DNA of 59,459 nucleotides from Tahibacter aquaticus (GCF_004363655.1 NZ_SNZH01000004.1:387825-447283); one strand, 5' to 3'; shown: positions 1 to 8,920, numbered from the stretch's first letter. The notes: a model not told the origin generated them from the sequence alone. Program-made: numbers and translations.

Positions 1-122
<122 letters not shown>

Positions 123-164
123 CTAAGGAGGTGGATGAGTTCAACGGTGTTGCGACTCAAAAGA

Positions 165-240
<76 letters not shown>

Positions 241-269
241 CTAAAACGTCAACCGCGACAGCAATTCAA

Positions 270-343
270 TGGAGCGGGAGACGGGAATCGAACCCGCACA
301 ATCAGCTTGGAAGGCTGAAGTTCTACCATTGAACTACTCCCGC
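270..343 (-). tRNA. tRNA-Gly (anticodon TCC)
   Basis: The reverse complement gives a 74-nt tRNA with acceptor stem GCGGGAG/CTCCCGC, anticodon loop CTTCCAA with TCC as anticodon, T-loop GGTTCGATTCC and an encoded CCA at 270-272. It is the middle member of the tuf-linked tRNA array. Confidence 0.95.
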
Positions 344-358
344 TCAAGCAGAACCGGC

Positions 359-444
359 TGGTGGAGGGAGGTGGATTCGAACCACCGAAGGCGTGAGCCA
401 GCAGATTTACAGTCTGCCCCCGTTGGCCGCTTGGGTATCCCTCC
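359..444 (-). tRNA. tRNA-Tyr (anticodon GTA)
   Basis: The reverse complement is an 86-nt class II tRNA with acceptor stem GGAGGGA, anticodon GTA in GACTGTAAATC, a long variable arm (about 15 nt) and an encoded CCA at 359-361. The long variable arm is expected for bacterial tRNA-Tyr. It is the promoter-proximal tRNA of the tuf-linked array. Confidence 0.95.
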
Positions 445-488
445 AGCGCGGAGCCCGGCATTCTCGTCATCCGCAGTACGAAAGTCAA
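445..488 (-). promoter_or_regulatory. Probable sigma-70 promoter of the tRNA-tuf operon
   Basis: On the minus strand TTGACT (488-483) is followed after 17 nt by GAGAAT (465-460), a reasonable sigma-70 pair just upstream of tRNA-Tyr. The stretch between the -10 and the tRNA (459-445) is almost all G and C. A GC-rich discriminator is known from stringently controlled stable-RNA promoters. The spacing and position fit; the -10 is a weak match, so this is a prediction. Confidence 0.5.
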
Positions 489-786
489 TGCCATTGCGGC
501 AGGAAGTTCGCGGCTGCAGACATGAGCGGTTTGCGGGGCGCGGACAATACCCGGATCGCGGGCGCGATGCCAGCCCTTGCCGGAAATTTTTCCGCTGAGC
601 CGATCCGTACTGGAATTGCGCGTACGGCGCGGCCGATTGTGACCAATTGTCATAAAGCGTGATGGACATCACATTCGGGCACGTACTGTGCTTTGTTGCC
701 GTGCCTGCCAATAGGCAGTTCCTGATTGTTCCCAGGGGGCAATAACCGTGGCCAGGCACCAACCCACCGCTCAAGGAGTCGTTTCC
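489..786. other. Intergenic region between the tRNA promoter and the usher operon
   Basis: No reading frame here looks real. Besides the tRNA promoter at its left edge, it contains a CRP/Clp-like operator (658-673) and the ribosome binding site AAGGAG (773-778) of the first gene of the rightward operon. Confidence 0.5.
658..673. promoter_or_regulatory. CRP/Clp-type operator upstream of the usher operon
   Basis: CGTGA-N6-TCACA matches the consensus TGTGA-N6-TCACA at nine of ten positions. CRP, and Clp of xanthomonads, recognise this motif. It lies 114 bp upstream of the chosen start of the first exported gene. The -10 candidate downstream (TACTGT, 684-689) is weak, so the promoter class is not clear. 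Confidence 0.5.
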
Positions 787-1464
787 GTGACCACCACCCT
801 TTCCCGCCTCGCCCGTCGTCTGGGCTTCGCCGCTGTCGCCATCGCCGGCGTCAGCGCTTTCCCGTCCGCCGCGTTCGCCCAAGCCAATGTCGACGTGAAC
901 ATCACGATCAGCAACGGCATCACCATTCTTTACTACTACTCGGCACTGGACATCAACCTCGATTCCACCACCCTGGCCAGCCTGCTGACCACGGGCTGCA
1001 CCGCCGGTACCGTTGCCGGTACCTTCAACTGCGACGTGGGCGCTGCCGGCCCGGTCGTCGCCACCGCCGCGGGCGGCGTGGTGACGGCGTCGTTCGCCGG
1101 TCCGGGCGGTGGTGCCATCAATACCGCCGCCGTGCCGCTGGTGCTGTCCAACGTCTGGTCGGTCCGCGCCGTCGGTGGCGCCAGCGCCAATACCACGGTG
1201 CAGATTTCCCGCGGCGCCGACAATTCGCTGGTCAACGGCGGCAGCTCGATCGTGATCAACGACAACTACGGCATCAACACCGGCGCCACCTCCGCCCTGG
1301 CCGGCGCTTCGCCGCGCATCGTGCAGTTCCCGGACCCGGGCCTGGGCGGCCTGGTCACCGGCAGTGTCGCGCTGTCGCTGAACCTCACCAACGCCACGGC
1401 GACCGGCACGTACAGCTCGGCACCGGGCAACGTCAACTACGTTCTGACCGTCACCAACACCTGA
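787..1464 (+). CDS. Exported protein, probable major subunit of a chaperone-usher-like structure
   Basis: A 225-residue protein of unknown family. I chose the GTG at 787 because AAGGAG (773-778) precedes it by 8 nt; a GTG at 748 in the same frame would add 13 residues without a good ribosome site. The N-terminus has two arginine pairs, a hydrophobic segment and a cut site near SAAFA-QANVDV, a clear Sec signal peptide. The mature part is rich in Ala, Gly, Ser, Thr and Val, has one Cys pair, and ends in a beta-strand-like YVLTVTNT. As the first gene before a chaperone and an usher it is the natural candidate for the main structural subunit. That role is inferred from position and composition; no named pilin family was recognised. 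Confidence 0.65.
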   Translation: MTTTLSRLARRLGFAAVAIAGVSAFPSAAFAQANVDVNITISNGITILYYYSALDINLDSTTLASLLTTGCTAGTVAGTFNCDVGAAGPVVATAAGGVVTASFAGPGGGAINTAAVPLVLSNVWSVRAVGGASANTTVQISRGADNSLVNGGSSIVINDNYGINTGATSALAGASPRIVQFPDPGLGGLVTGSVALSLNLTNATATGTYSSAPGNVNYVLTVTNT

Positions 1465-1466
1465 AC

Positions 1467-2063
1467 ATGAACCGGCACGCCATCCCCATGGCAGCTGGCG
1501 TCCTGGCCGTGGCGTTCTGCGCCACGGCCGTGGATGCCTCCAGCCTTGCCGCAGGCGCCGTCCCGGGCGTGCGCAGCCTGGGGCTGAACCGCACTGCCGG
1601 ATCGTTCGAAACCAGTGTCAGCCGGCTCGACCTGGACACCATACGCAGCACCGAAGTAGCTCCCCAAGGCGCGCTCAATGCCAGCATTGCCAGTGCCCAG
1701 GCGCGTCTGGCGGGGAATGGCCTGGTGGTGGACTTTCCCGGCCCGGGACAAGCCCAGGTACCGGCGATCGTACGGCCGCTGGGCGTGCTGTGGCGCTGGT
1801 CGCCACCGGCCGGCGGCGATCGGCGCGCGCCCAACGTGCGCGTGCGCCTGGTCGGCCCGAATGGCCAGCCGGACGAAATTTCCACCGTGGAAAACCCGAG
1901 CCGGGGCGTGCGCGCCCAGTTGGTCCTGCGCCAGCCGTTGCTGAGCAATGACGCGGACGGCCCGTTCTGGAGCGGCGAGGCCGAACTGCGCATCCAGACG
2001 ACTGACGTAGCCGAACCCGGCACCTACCAGGGCCGCATCGAAATCACCTTCGAGAACACCTGA
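1467..2063 (+). CDS. Exported protein, possible minor subunit of the same structure
   Basis: A 198-residue protein starting at the ATG 2 nt after the previous stop codon. A hydrophobic N-terminal segment ending near CATAVDASS acts as a likely signal peptide. The rest has no motif I can name. It ends in EITFENT, which resembles the VTNT end of the preceding protein, so both may carry a terminal beta strand of the type handled by pilus chaperones. Its stop codon is 1 nt from the chaperone start, so it is translated from the same message. A minor or tip-adjacent subunit is a guess from context. Confidence 0.6.
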   Translation: MNRHAIPMAAGVLAVAFCATAVDASSLAAGAVPGVRSLGLNRTAGSFETSVSRLDLDTIRSTEVAPQGALNASIASAQARLAGNGLVVDFPGPGQAQVPAIVRPLGVLWRWSPPAGGDRRAPNVRVRLVGPNGQPDEISTVENPSRGVRAQLVLRQPLLSNDADGPFWSGEAELRIQTTDVAEPGTYQGRIEITFENT

Positions 2064-2064
2064 C

Positions 2065-2904
2065 ATGCGCCGCTTTTATCTCTTTTATCTTTTTTTGACA
2101 TTTCTCATCTGCGGCACCGCAGCAAACGCACAGGTCGGGCTCAGCCCGCAAATACTCGATATTTCTTTGGACGGGCCGGCGGGCTCGCATTCGTTCCGCC
2201 TGTTCAACTACACCAAGGAAGACAAGGCCGTTAAGGTTTCCACGGCAAATTGGACCATGGACGCCGACGGCAAGGTTTCGACCATCGCCACGACCGAGCA
2301 GTCGCTCGACGGCTGGCTGGTGATCAACCCGGTCGAATTCGTGGTCAAGGCCGGGCAGAACCAGGTCGTGCGCATCGCCGCGCGGCCGGCCGTTGCCCTG
2401 GGCGCCGGCGAGCATCGCGCCATGGTCTGGTTCGATGAGCAGCCGCTGCCTGGCGCGCCGTCCGCCGCGACCACGCTGCGCACCGTGTTCCGCTTCGGCG
2501 GTGCCGTCTATGGCCATGTCGGCCCGGTTCAGCGCCAGGGCGAATTGATCGACGTGCAGGCCCGCGACGGCGACGCCACGCTGCAGCTGCGCAATACCGG
2601 CAACGCCACCAGCCGCTGCAGCGGTTCCTACGCGATCTGGCGCAAGGCCGAATTCCCGGGCGATGCCAAGACCGGCGTGGTGGAAAAAGTCGGCACCGAT
2701 GACATGGTGCTGCCCGAAGGCGCGGTCATGGCCGGCCGCCTGCCGAATGACGCCGTGCTGCCGGAAGCCAGCCGCCGTGTCGTCTTCGCCTACACGGGCA
2801 ATCGCCTGCCGCCGGGCGAATACGTGCTCGATCTGAACGGCAGCTTCGGCGATTCGACAGTCGATCGCAGCGTCGCCTTCCGCGTTCCCGCCGCGGCGCA
2901 CTGA
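2065..2904 (+). CDS. Periplasmic fimbrial (PapD-like) chaperone
   Basis: A 279-residue protein with a Phe/Leu/Tyr-rich signal peptide ending near GTAANAQ; this segment is unusually AT-rich for the region. The mature start VGLSPQILDISLDG, then SFRLFNYTKEDKAVKVSTANW and GQNQVVRIAARP, follow the first immunoglobulin-like domain of pilus chaperones, in which paired strands bind and cap subunits in the periplasm. The length is slightly above the usual 230-250. It sits between the two small exported proteins and the usher-like gene, with 11 nt to the latter. The assignment to a divergent chaperone branch is firm in type but not in subfamily. Confidence 0.75.
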   Translation: MRRFYLFYLFLTFLICGTAANAQVGLSPQILDISLDGPAGSHSFRLFNYTKEDKAVKVSTANWTMDADGKVSTIATTEQSLDGWLVINPVEFVVKAGQNQVVRIAARPAVALGAGEHRAMVWFDEQPLPGAPSAATTLRTVFRFGGAVYGHVGPVQRQGELIDVQARDGDATLQLRNTGNATSRCSGSYAIWRKAEFPGDAKTGVVEKVGTDDMVLPEGAVMAGRLPNDAVLPEASRRVVFAYTGNRLPPGEYVLDLNGSFGDSTVDRSVAFRVPAAAH

Positions 2905-2915
2905 CCCCGGCAACC

Positions 2916-5528
2916 ATGGCAAATCCTCCCGTTCCAGCACGCAAGCTGCAGCACGGAGCCTGGCTCTGCGCCGGTTTCAGCATGGCGCTGGCCGGTGCAG
3001 CCATCGCGGCGCCGTCACCGGCCCCCGGCCCTTCGCCGGAAGCCAGCGGACCGGACTTTCCCTTCGTGCGCAGCACCGACGGCCGCTCGTCCTCATCGGC
3101 CCTGCTGGTCGGCCTGCTGGTCAATGGCGTCGATCGCGGCCGCGAGATCGCCGTGCTCGGCGGCGAGCTGGATGGCGAGACCAAGGTCGCCATCGGCATG
3201 CTCTGCGATGTACTCGGCCTGCACGCCCAGCGCGGCGAGGATGCCTGGCGCATCAGCACCCCCATCGGCGATGCGGTCATCGCCCGCGCCCAGATCGTGC
3301 GCATCGGCGAGATCGACTACGCTCCCCTCGCCGCCAGCGGCGAGGCCCTTGGGCTGGACATCCAGTTCGACCGCAACGAATTCGCCCTGCGCGCCCGCGG
3401 CGCCTGGCTTGACCAGCTGGACGGCAGCGCCGGCGCGGCGCCCGTGACCGAAGACCTGCCCATCGACGTACCCGCGCCGCGCGCCAACCTGTCGGCCTGG
3501 CGCAGCGAGCTGATTACCCGCCACGTCGCCGGCAGTACCGATACCACGACGCTGACCGAACTCGGCGGCGCCCTGGGCAGCGGCAACTGGCATCTGCGCT
3601 ATTTCGACGACCTGCAAGGCCAGCGCCGCCTCGACGAATGGGGCTGGCTGATCGATCGCGGCCGCTCGCGCTGGTTTATCGGCCAGCAGCAGGTCACCTT
3701 GAGCTCACTGCTGCCCGGCCTGTCGCTGACCGGCGCGCAATGGGCCAATACCAACCGACCGGACGTCGCCTACGGCGACGGCGTGATCGGCAACGAGGTG
3801 ATCGCCAGCCGCATCGCGACCGGCCGGCAGATCCAGGGCGACGGCCCGCCCGGCGGCATCGCCGAGCTGCGAGCCAACGGCGCCGTGGTCGCCCGCACCA
3901 TCGTGCGCCTGGACGGCCACTACCGCTTTCCCGAGATTTCCGGCATTCCGTCCGATGCGATGCTGGAAATCGCCCTGTACCGCCCGGCCAGCAACGACGT
4001 GCCGGTGCGGGTGGAACAAGTCACCCTGCGCGCCAGCGACGATCTGCTCGCCGCCGGCACCTATGTCCTCCACGCCGGCGCCGGCACGCAGGAAAACCCG
4101 CTCGACAGCGCCGATCTGGAAAAAGGTGAGGCCGGCTTTGCCCGCGTCCGCGCCGGTATCAATCGCCGTCTCAGCGTCGACGCCACCGTGCTGCGCGCGA
4201 ACGAGCAGGACTACGCCTCGGCCGGCATTGCCTTGAATTTGGGCCGGGCCGGCGTGTGGTCTGGCCATCTGGCGCAGAGCAACGGCGCCGGCGCCGCCGA
4301 ACTGCTTGGCGAAGGCGGCCGCGGCGCCGTGTTCTGGACCGCCAGCCTGCGCGAGTTCCAGAGCGACTACTTCGCCGACAACAGTCCCGCGCGGCGCGAC
4401 AACCAGATTGAAGCCGGCTGGCAGCGTCCGCGCCTGCGCCTGAGCCTGATTGCGCGCGATTTCCAGGATCCGGTGCTCGGCGACCGGCGCTACCTCAAGC
4501 CGGCGCTGGCGGCACAGCCGCTGGAGCGACTGTGGCTCAGCGCCCGGCCCGACTACCTCGGCAACTACAGCTATGCCGCCACCTGGCAGCCGTTTGCGCG
4601 CACGCGCCTGGGTGCCTCGCGCTATGCGCAGCGCAAGCAGATCGACTGGCAGCAGCAGCTGACGCCGCGCTTCGATCTGACAACAGCTGTGGTCGATGAT
4701 GACAACTATGGTCAACGTCAATCTGTGGTGCTGTACCGGCGCCCGCCCGAGCGCTACGGCTGGTGGTGGGGTGCGGGTGCGCTGCACAGCCGCGGACGCT
4801 ACGGTGCGCTATTCGACGCGGGTTCCGAGCTGCGTCCCGGCCTGAACCTGCGCCTGCAGTACCAGAACGATCCGCTGTATGCCGGCGCCGGCATCGACAG
4901 CAAGGTGATCTCGCTGCAGCTCACGGCCGACTTTGCGGTCACGCCCAGCGGCCTTACCCGCGGCGCCTTCAATCCGGAGCAGCGCCGGGTCGGAGCGATC
5001 GCCGCGCATATCGATGCGAAGAAGCTGCCGGCTGGTGTCTCCGCCGCCACGCTGGAAGGCGTCGGCGTGCTGGTCGACGGCCAGGTGCGCGGCGAACTGG
5101 ACAAGGACGGCCGTGCGCTGATCTACCGCCTCGCGCCCGGCGTGCATCGCGTTGCGCTGGACATGGAAAACCTGCCGATCGATCTGAATCCGGCGGATGC
5201 GACGCGCAATGTCGAAGTCCGCGCCGGTTCGACCACGCCGCTGGAATTCACCCTCAGCGTGCAGCTGGGCTGCGCCGGCTTTGCCGGGATCGAGGCGGCC
5301 GGCTGGCGCGTCGTTGCCGTCGACGCCCAGGGCACCGAGGCGGCGGCCAGCGCCGTCAACAGCATCGGCTACTACCGCCTCGACGCCTTGAAAGCCGGCA
5401 CCTACGAACTGCGCCTGATCGACGCCAGCGGCAGCATTGCCGCGCGCCGCCCGCTCGCCCTGGACACGGCCTTCAAATTCCAGCAAGACCTGACCCGCCC
5501 GCGCACCACGCCGGAGCCATCGCCATGA
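2916..5528 (+). CDS. Outer-membrane usher-like protein
   Basis: An 870-residue exported protein with a hydrophobic leader (about residues 10-32). The central part alternates short amphipathic strands (GNWHLRYFDDLQGQRR, RSRWFIGQQQVTLSSLLPG) typical of an outer-membrane barrel. It contains a plug-like segment, GPPGGIAELRANGAVVART to YRFPEISGIPSDAMLEIALYRP, near residues 310-360, as in fimbrial ushers. The C-terminal 90 residues (GWRVVAVDAQGTEAAA to GTYELRLIDASG) resemble a carboxypeptidase-regulatory-like beta sandwich. In ushers this barrel threads chaperone-bound subunits to the surface. It overlaps the next gene by 4 nt (ATGA). It is divergent from FimD/PapC and may be closer to the CS1/alternate ushers; that subtype is uncertain. 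Confidence 0.65.
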   Translation: MANPPVPARKLQHGAWLCAGFSMALAGAAIAAPSPAPGPSPEASGPDFPFVRSTDGRSSSSALLVGLLVNGVDRGREIAVLGGELDGETKVAIGMLCDVLGLHAQRGEDAWRISTPIGDAVIARAQIVRIGEIDYAPLAASGEALGLDIQFDRNEFALRARGAWLDQLDGSAGAAPVTEDLPIDVPAPRANLSAWRSELITRHVAGSTDTTTLTELGGALGSGNWHLRYFDDLQGQRRLDEWGWLIDRGRSRWFIGQQQVTLSSLLPGLSLTGAQWANTNRPDVAYGDGVIGNEVIASRIATGRQIQGDGPPGGIAELRANGAVVARTIVRLDGHYRFPEISGIPSDAMLEIALYRPASNDVPVRVEQVTLRASDDLLAAGTYVLHAGAGTQENPLDSADLEKGEAGFARVRAGINRRLSVDATVLRANEQDYASAGIALNLGRAGVWSGHLAQSNGAGAAELLGEGGRGAVFWTASLREFQSDYFADNSPARRDNQIEAGWQRPRLRLSLIARDFQDPVLGDRRYLKPALAAQPLERLWLSARPDYLGNYSYAATWQPFARTRLGASRYAQRKQIDWQQQLTPRFDLTTAVVDDDNYGQRQSVVLYRRPPERYGWWWGAGALHSRGRYGALFDAGSELRPGLNLRLQYQNDPLYAGAGIDSKVISLQLTADFAVTPSGLTRGAFNPEQRRVGAIAAHIDAKKLPAGVSAATLEGVGVLVDGQVRGELDKDGRALIYRLAPGVHRVALDMENLPIDLNPADATRNVEVRAGSTTPLEFTLSVQLGCAGFAGIEAAGWRVVAVDAQGTEAAASAVNSIGYYRLDALKAGTYELRLIDASGSIAARRPLALDTAFKFQQDLTRPRTTPEPSP

Positions 5529-7471
5529 ACGCACGACTTTGCCTGCTAGCCCTGTTCGGATTCGCCAGCGCGGCCCAGGCCCAGGTACCGGCCAACGGCA
5601 GCTTCGAAACGGGCGATCTCACCAGCTGGACCACCGGCGGCTATACCCGCGTCGGCGCGATCCGCGCCAGCAATATCACGCCCACCACGTCGCTGGTGAT
5701 TCCCGACGGCACCTGGGCGGCAGCCATCTCCACCGGCCCGGGCGAACGCGCCACCGGCACCACCGGCGGCGTCGATTTCGACGGCCTGGGCGGCGTCAAC
5801 GACTACGACCTGAGCTACCTGCAGTCCGTATTCACCCTGCCGGCCAACTCCAACTACGTCGCCTTCAACTGGGGCTTCGCCTCGGGCGAACAGAACGAGC
5901 CCGACCAGTACGACGACGTGATGGATGTCACCGTCAACGGCACGCGCATCATGACGCGCTCCAGCTGCAAGTTGAACGGTTCGAGTTATTCGCCATTTCC
6001 CAACGCCAACTGCCAGAGCGCAACCGTCGTCGATCACACCGTCAACAACACCGCGACGGCCAACCTGCGCACCATCAACCTGCGTTTCGGTTCGCCCGTG
6101 TTCCAGCGCATCTGCCTGCCGCTGCCGGCGGGGCTGGTCACCGGCAGCAACGTCACGCTGCGCTTCAACGTGGCCGACCAGAATGATCACCAGGTCGATT
6201 CCACCCTGTTCATAGACGACGTGGAGATCAAAAGCTCCTGCAACGAGGTCGGCACCATCGTGCAGCTGACCACGACCACCGGCCGCAATGTCGAGGTCAA
6301 GGGCGGTGGCTTCCTGTTCCGCCAGGCCAGTGCGCGCGCGCTGGCCACCGATGCCACCGGCAAGACCGTTGCCTTCATCACCAGCGCCGATCACGGCAGC
6401 AATGCCAACCTGCTCGACCAGATCTATATCTGGAACGGCACCAGCTTCAGCCGCGCCAGCTGGACCGGCACCCAGATGGCCAGCGGCGGCCAGATACAGA
6501 ACCTGGCACTGTCGCCGCTGCAGGACAGCACCCTGCTCGGCCGCTATATCGTCTTCGCCGCCAAGCTCAGCGAAACCGACAACTACGAGATCTACTACTA
6601 CGACCGCAGCACCAGCGCGCTGGCCACGATCACCACGACCAGCGGCTGCGACAACACCGACCCGACTGTCGACGGCGACGGCGGCGTGATCGCCTGGGTG
6701 TCCAACTGCAATGCACTGACGTCCGCCGGCAGCCTGCGCCGCATCGTCGTGCGCAACATGGCCACCAGCGCCAACACCATCGTGCCCGGCCCGGCAATGT
6801 GCGCTGCCAACCGCGAAGCACGCGGCGTGCGCCTGACCAAGAACGCCAACGGCCGCTACCTGGTGTTCGAATCCGACTGCCAGCCGGTGGCCTCCGGCAA
6901 CACCGATCTGAACTACGAAATCTTCCGCTACGACCGCAACGGTGCCGCCACCGCCGCCGCCAGCTACCTGCAGATCACCAGCACCACCACCAATGCAAGC
7001 GCCGCGCAGATCACCCAGAACAGTTTCGCCGTGCTCGACGGCTCCAGCGACGGCCGCTATACGTATTTCATTTCCAACGGCAACCTCACGCCCAGCGGCA
7101 GCATCTTCAATGCCGACTACAGTTTCGAAATCTTCCGCTACGACGCCAACGCAGCGCTCGCTTCGCGCACTGTCCAGCGCACCAACGGCTCGGACAGCGA
7201 CTACATCGGCGTCGACACCGGCGTCGACGGCGCCACCGACTACGCCTTCGAGCGTTTCGAGCGCAATACCTTCAATACCAGCGTCGGCCGACGCCGCATA
7301 CCGACCACCGGCACCGACAGCGAAAACCTGCTCGCCAGCGCCTCGTTCGTGTTCGGCGCACGCATAGGCCTGGACGGCGTGGTGCCGGTGGTGAATTTCC
7401 TCTCGCCGGAAAACTTCCTCGGCACCAATGCCGACGGCAATACCGAAGTCTGGCAGGGGAGAGTGCAATGA
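5525..7471 (+). CDS. Large exported protein with N-terminal lectin-like part and beta-propeller-like repeats
   Basis: A 648-residue protein with a signal peptide ending at ASAAQA-Q. Residues 20-235 start NGSFETGDLTSWTTGG and contain DSTLFIDDVEIKSSC. This is the pattern of choice-of-anchor, PEP-CTERM-type beta-sandwich domains. From about residue 250 to the end there are repeated strands of the TolB/PD40 type (VAFITSADHGSNANL, NYEIYYYDRSTSALATITT, YLVFESDCQPVASG, NYEIFRYDRNG), suggesting a propeller. Translational coupling (4-nt overlaps on both sides) with the usher-like gene and the next exported gene makes a surface-exposed tip or adhesin role plausible. No catalytic motif is seen. Confidence 0.65.
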   Translation: MNARLCLLALFGFASAAQAQVPANGSFETGDLTSWTTGGYTRVGAIRASNITPTTSLVIPDGTWAAAISTGPGERATGTTGGVDFDGLGGVNDYDLSYLQSVFTLPANSNYVAFNWGFASGEQNEPDQYDDVMDVTVNGTRIMTRSSCKLNGSSYSPFPNANCQSATVVDHTVNNTATANLRTINLRFGSPVFQRICLPLPAGLVTGSNVTLRFNVADQNDHQVDSTLFIDDVEIKSSCNEVGTIVQLTTTTGRNVEVKGGGFLFRQASARALATDATGKTVAFITSADHGSNANLLDQIYIWNGTSFSRASWTGTQMASGGQIQNLALSPLQDSTLLGRYIVFAAKLSETDNYEIYYYDRSTSALATITTTSGCDNTDPTVDGDGGVIAWVSNCNALTSAGSLRRIVVRNMATSANTIVPGPAMCAANREARGVRLTKNANGRYLVFESDCQPVASGNTDLNYEIFRYDRNGAATAAASYLQITSTTTNASAAQITQNSFAVLDGSSDGRYTYFISNGNLTPSGSIFNADYSFEIFRYDANAALASRTVQRTNGSDSDYIGVDTGVDGATDYAFERFERNTFNTSVGRRRIPTTGTDSENLLASASFVFGARIGLDGVVPVVNFLSPENFLGTNADGNTEVWQGRVQ

Positions 7472-8268
7472 GCCGTCGTCCGATACTTGCGTCTGCGCTG
7501 CTGCTCGCCGCGGTGTCCGCCCACGGCAACCGCTCCGATGTGCTGCAGGGCGACGCCTACGGCCACCGCATCAGCGCCGACCCGGCCCTGTGCGCCTACG
7601 AACCGATCGACATGTCGGCCGCGGCCAGCCTGGCGCCGATCGCCGCCGGCGGCAGCGCGAGCGCGCTCGACGACGGCGCTGCCGTGGTCGATCTGCCGCA
7701 GGCGTTTCCGTTCTACGGCACGGCACCGACGCGCCTGTCGGTTTCCACCAATGGATATATCGCTTTTGTCAACGCGGCCGACGAAGAAGACGGCGGCGAC
7801 TACAACAACGATCCCTACGTACCCAGCCTGCCGGACAATGCGCGCGCGGGCTCTGCGCGTCTGTACGTCTACCACGACGAACTCAACGGCGAAGGCGGCG
7901 GCGCCAGCCTGCGCAGCGCCTATTTCGCCCACTGCCCACGCACCTCGCTGATTCCGGACGAAGCCTGCAGCGTGATCGCCTGGAAAGGCTGGTCGCGCGG
8001 CGGCAGCAGCGGCAGCCTCGACGTGACCGCGGTGCTGTACCACGGCAGCGGCAATATCGCCCTGCAGTACGCCAGCCTCGACGCCAGTGCCGGCAATTCG
8101 GCCTGCATCGGCGCCCAGTCCGACGGAGCCATCGACGGCGTCAGCTGGAGCTGCAACGGCGGCCGCAGTCTGGCCGCGGCCACGGCGGTCTGCATTTTCG
8201 ACCCGGCCTATGCGCCGCCGGTGGTGGAAGACGCCCTGTTCGCCGACGGTTTCGATCTGCCCGAATGA
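7468..8268 (+). CDS. Exported protein ending in the LFADGFD tail
   Basis: A 266-residue protein that overlaps the previous stop codon (ATGA). The signal peptide ends near AVSAHG. The body has STNGYIAFVNAADEED, resembling a NIDO or PEP-CTERM-like exported beta domain, four or more cysteines consistent with disulfides, and the C-terminus EDALFADGFDLPE. That tail is shared with other exported proteins here (ends at 9946, 12629 and 15083). It is the last gene of the six-gene operon. The next gene is convergent, 13 nt away. Function unknown. Confidence 0.65.
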   Translation: MSRRPILASALLLAAVSAHGNRSDVLQGDAYGHRISADPALCAYEPIDMSAAASLAPIAAGGSASALDDGAAVVDLPQAFPFYGTAPTRLSVSTNGYIAFVNAADEEDGGDYNNDPYVPSLPDNARAGSARLYVYHDELNGEGGGASLRSAYFAHCPRTSLIPDEACSVIAWKGWSRGGSSGSLDVTAVLYHGSGNIALQYASLDASAGNSACIGAQSDGAIDGVSWSCNGGRSLAAATAVCIFDPAYAPPVVEDALFADGFDLPE

Positions 8269-8281
8269 TCGCGCCGCCGTT

Positions 8282-8779
8282 TCAGCCGTTGCGCTCGATG
8301 TTGTGCCGCACGCGTTCAATTTCTGCCTGCTGGTCGCGCGACATGGCGATGATCTTTTCCGCATAGGCAGACAGAATCACATCGTCTTCGGTCTGCGGCA
8401 GCCAGGGCGGCACACCGGTCGGCCGGCCTTCCGGCGCATCCAGCGCGACGAAGCTGATGACGCAGTGGGTAGCCAGCCGCTCCAGCCCGGACTTGAGGTC
8501 GCGCGCAATCACGTCGACGGCGAAGTGCATGCTGCTGGCTCCGGTACGGATGAGCTTGCAGCGTACGACGACAATATCGCCGATCAGTATCGGCTTGACG
8601 AACTGGATGCCGCCCAGCGCCACCGTCACGCAGTACTGCCCGCTCCAGCCCACGGCCGCGGCGTAGCCGGCCTGGTCTATCCACTTCATGACCATGCCGC
8701 CGTGCACCTTGCCGCCGAAATTGACGTCGGTGGGCTGGGCCAGGAATCGGAACGTGGTTTCGCGCTGTTGGCCGGGCAT
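8282..8779 (-). CDS. Acyl-CoA thioesterase, YciA/ACOT-type hotdog protein
   Basis: A 165-residue cytoplasmic protein. The segment TDVNFGGKVHGGMVMKWIDQAGY is the hallmark of the hotdog-fold acyl-CoA thioesterase family (YciA/BFIT/ACOT), where the Asn/Asp and the HGG turn shape the active site for hydrolysis of acyl-CoA to fatty acid and CoA. FVKPILIGDIV and SGLERLATHCVISFVALD are the second half of the fold. The length matches single-domain members. It stands alone between exported-protein genes, tail to tail with the operon on its left. Its substrate cannot be told from the sequence. Confidence 0.85.
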   Translation of the reverse strand: MPGQQRETTFRFLAQPTDVNFGGKVHGGMVMKWIDQAGYAAAVGWSGQYCVTVALGGIQFVKPILIGDIVVVRCKLIRTGASSMHFAVDVIARDLKSGLERLATHCVISFVALDAPEGRPTGVPPWLPQTEDDVILSAYAEKIIAMSRDQQAEIERVRHNIERNG

Positions 8780-8833
8780 TGCTGGGGCTCGCTGGGCTTG
8801 CTTGACGGGCGCTCATGCTAACCCAGGGCCAAA

Positions 8834-8874
8834 CGTGACGCACGTCACATTTTGACATTAACCGTTTCTATACT
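8834..8874 (+). promoter_or_regulatory. CRP/Clp operator with a -10 box at class II spacing
   Basis: CGTGA-N6-TCACA at 8834-8849 is nine of ten to the CRP/Clp consensus. TATACT at 8869-8874 is a good -10. With transcription starting about 7 nt further on (near 8881), the operator is centred near -40, the position of activator sites in class II CRP promoters. A TTGACA at 8852-8857 is only 11 nt from the -10, too close to serve as a normal -35. So activator-dependent transcription of the exported-protein gene at 8921 is the better reading. Confidence 0.6.
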
Positions 8875-8920
8875 TTTCGAGACGCTCAGGGGTTATCGCA
8901 AGAACCAATTGGGGTGATCC

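Noticed and set aside
5546-7468. Open frame of 640 codons on the minus strand
   Set aside because: It is antisense to the exported propeller-like gene, which has a signal peptide and coupled neighbours.
8852-8874. TTGACA plus TATACT read as a sigma-70 promoter
   Set aside because: The spacer is 11 nt instead of about 17. The CRP/Clp site at the right distance gives a better explanation.
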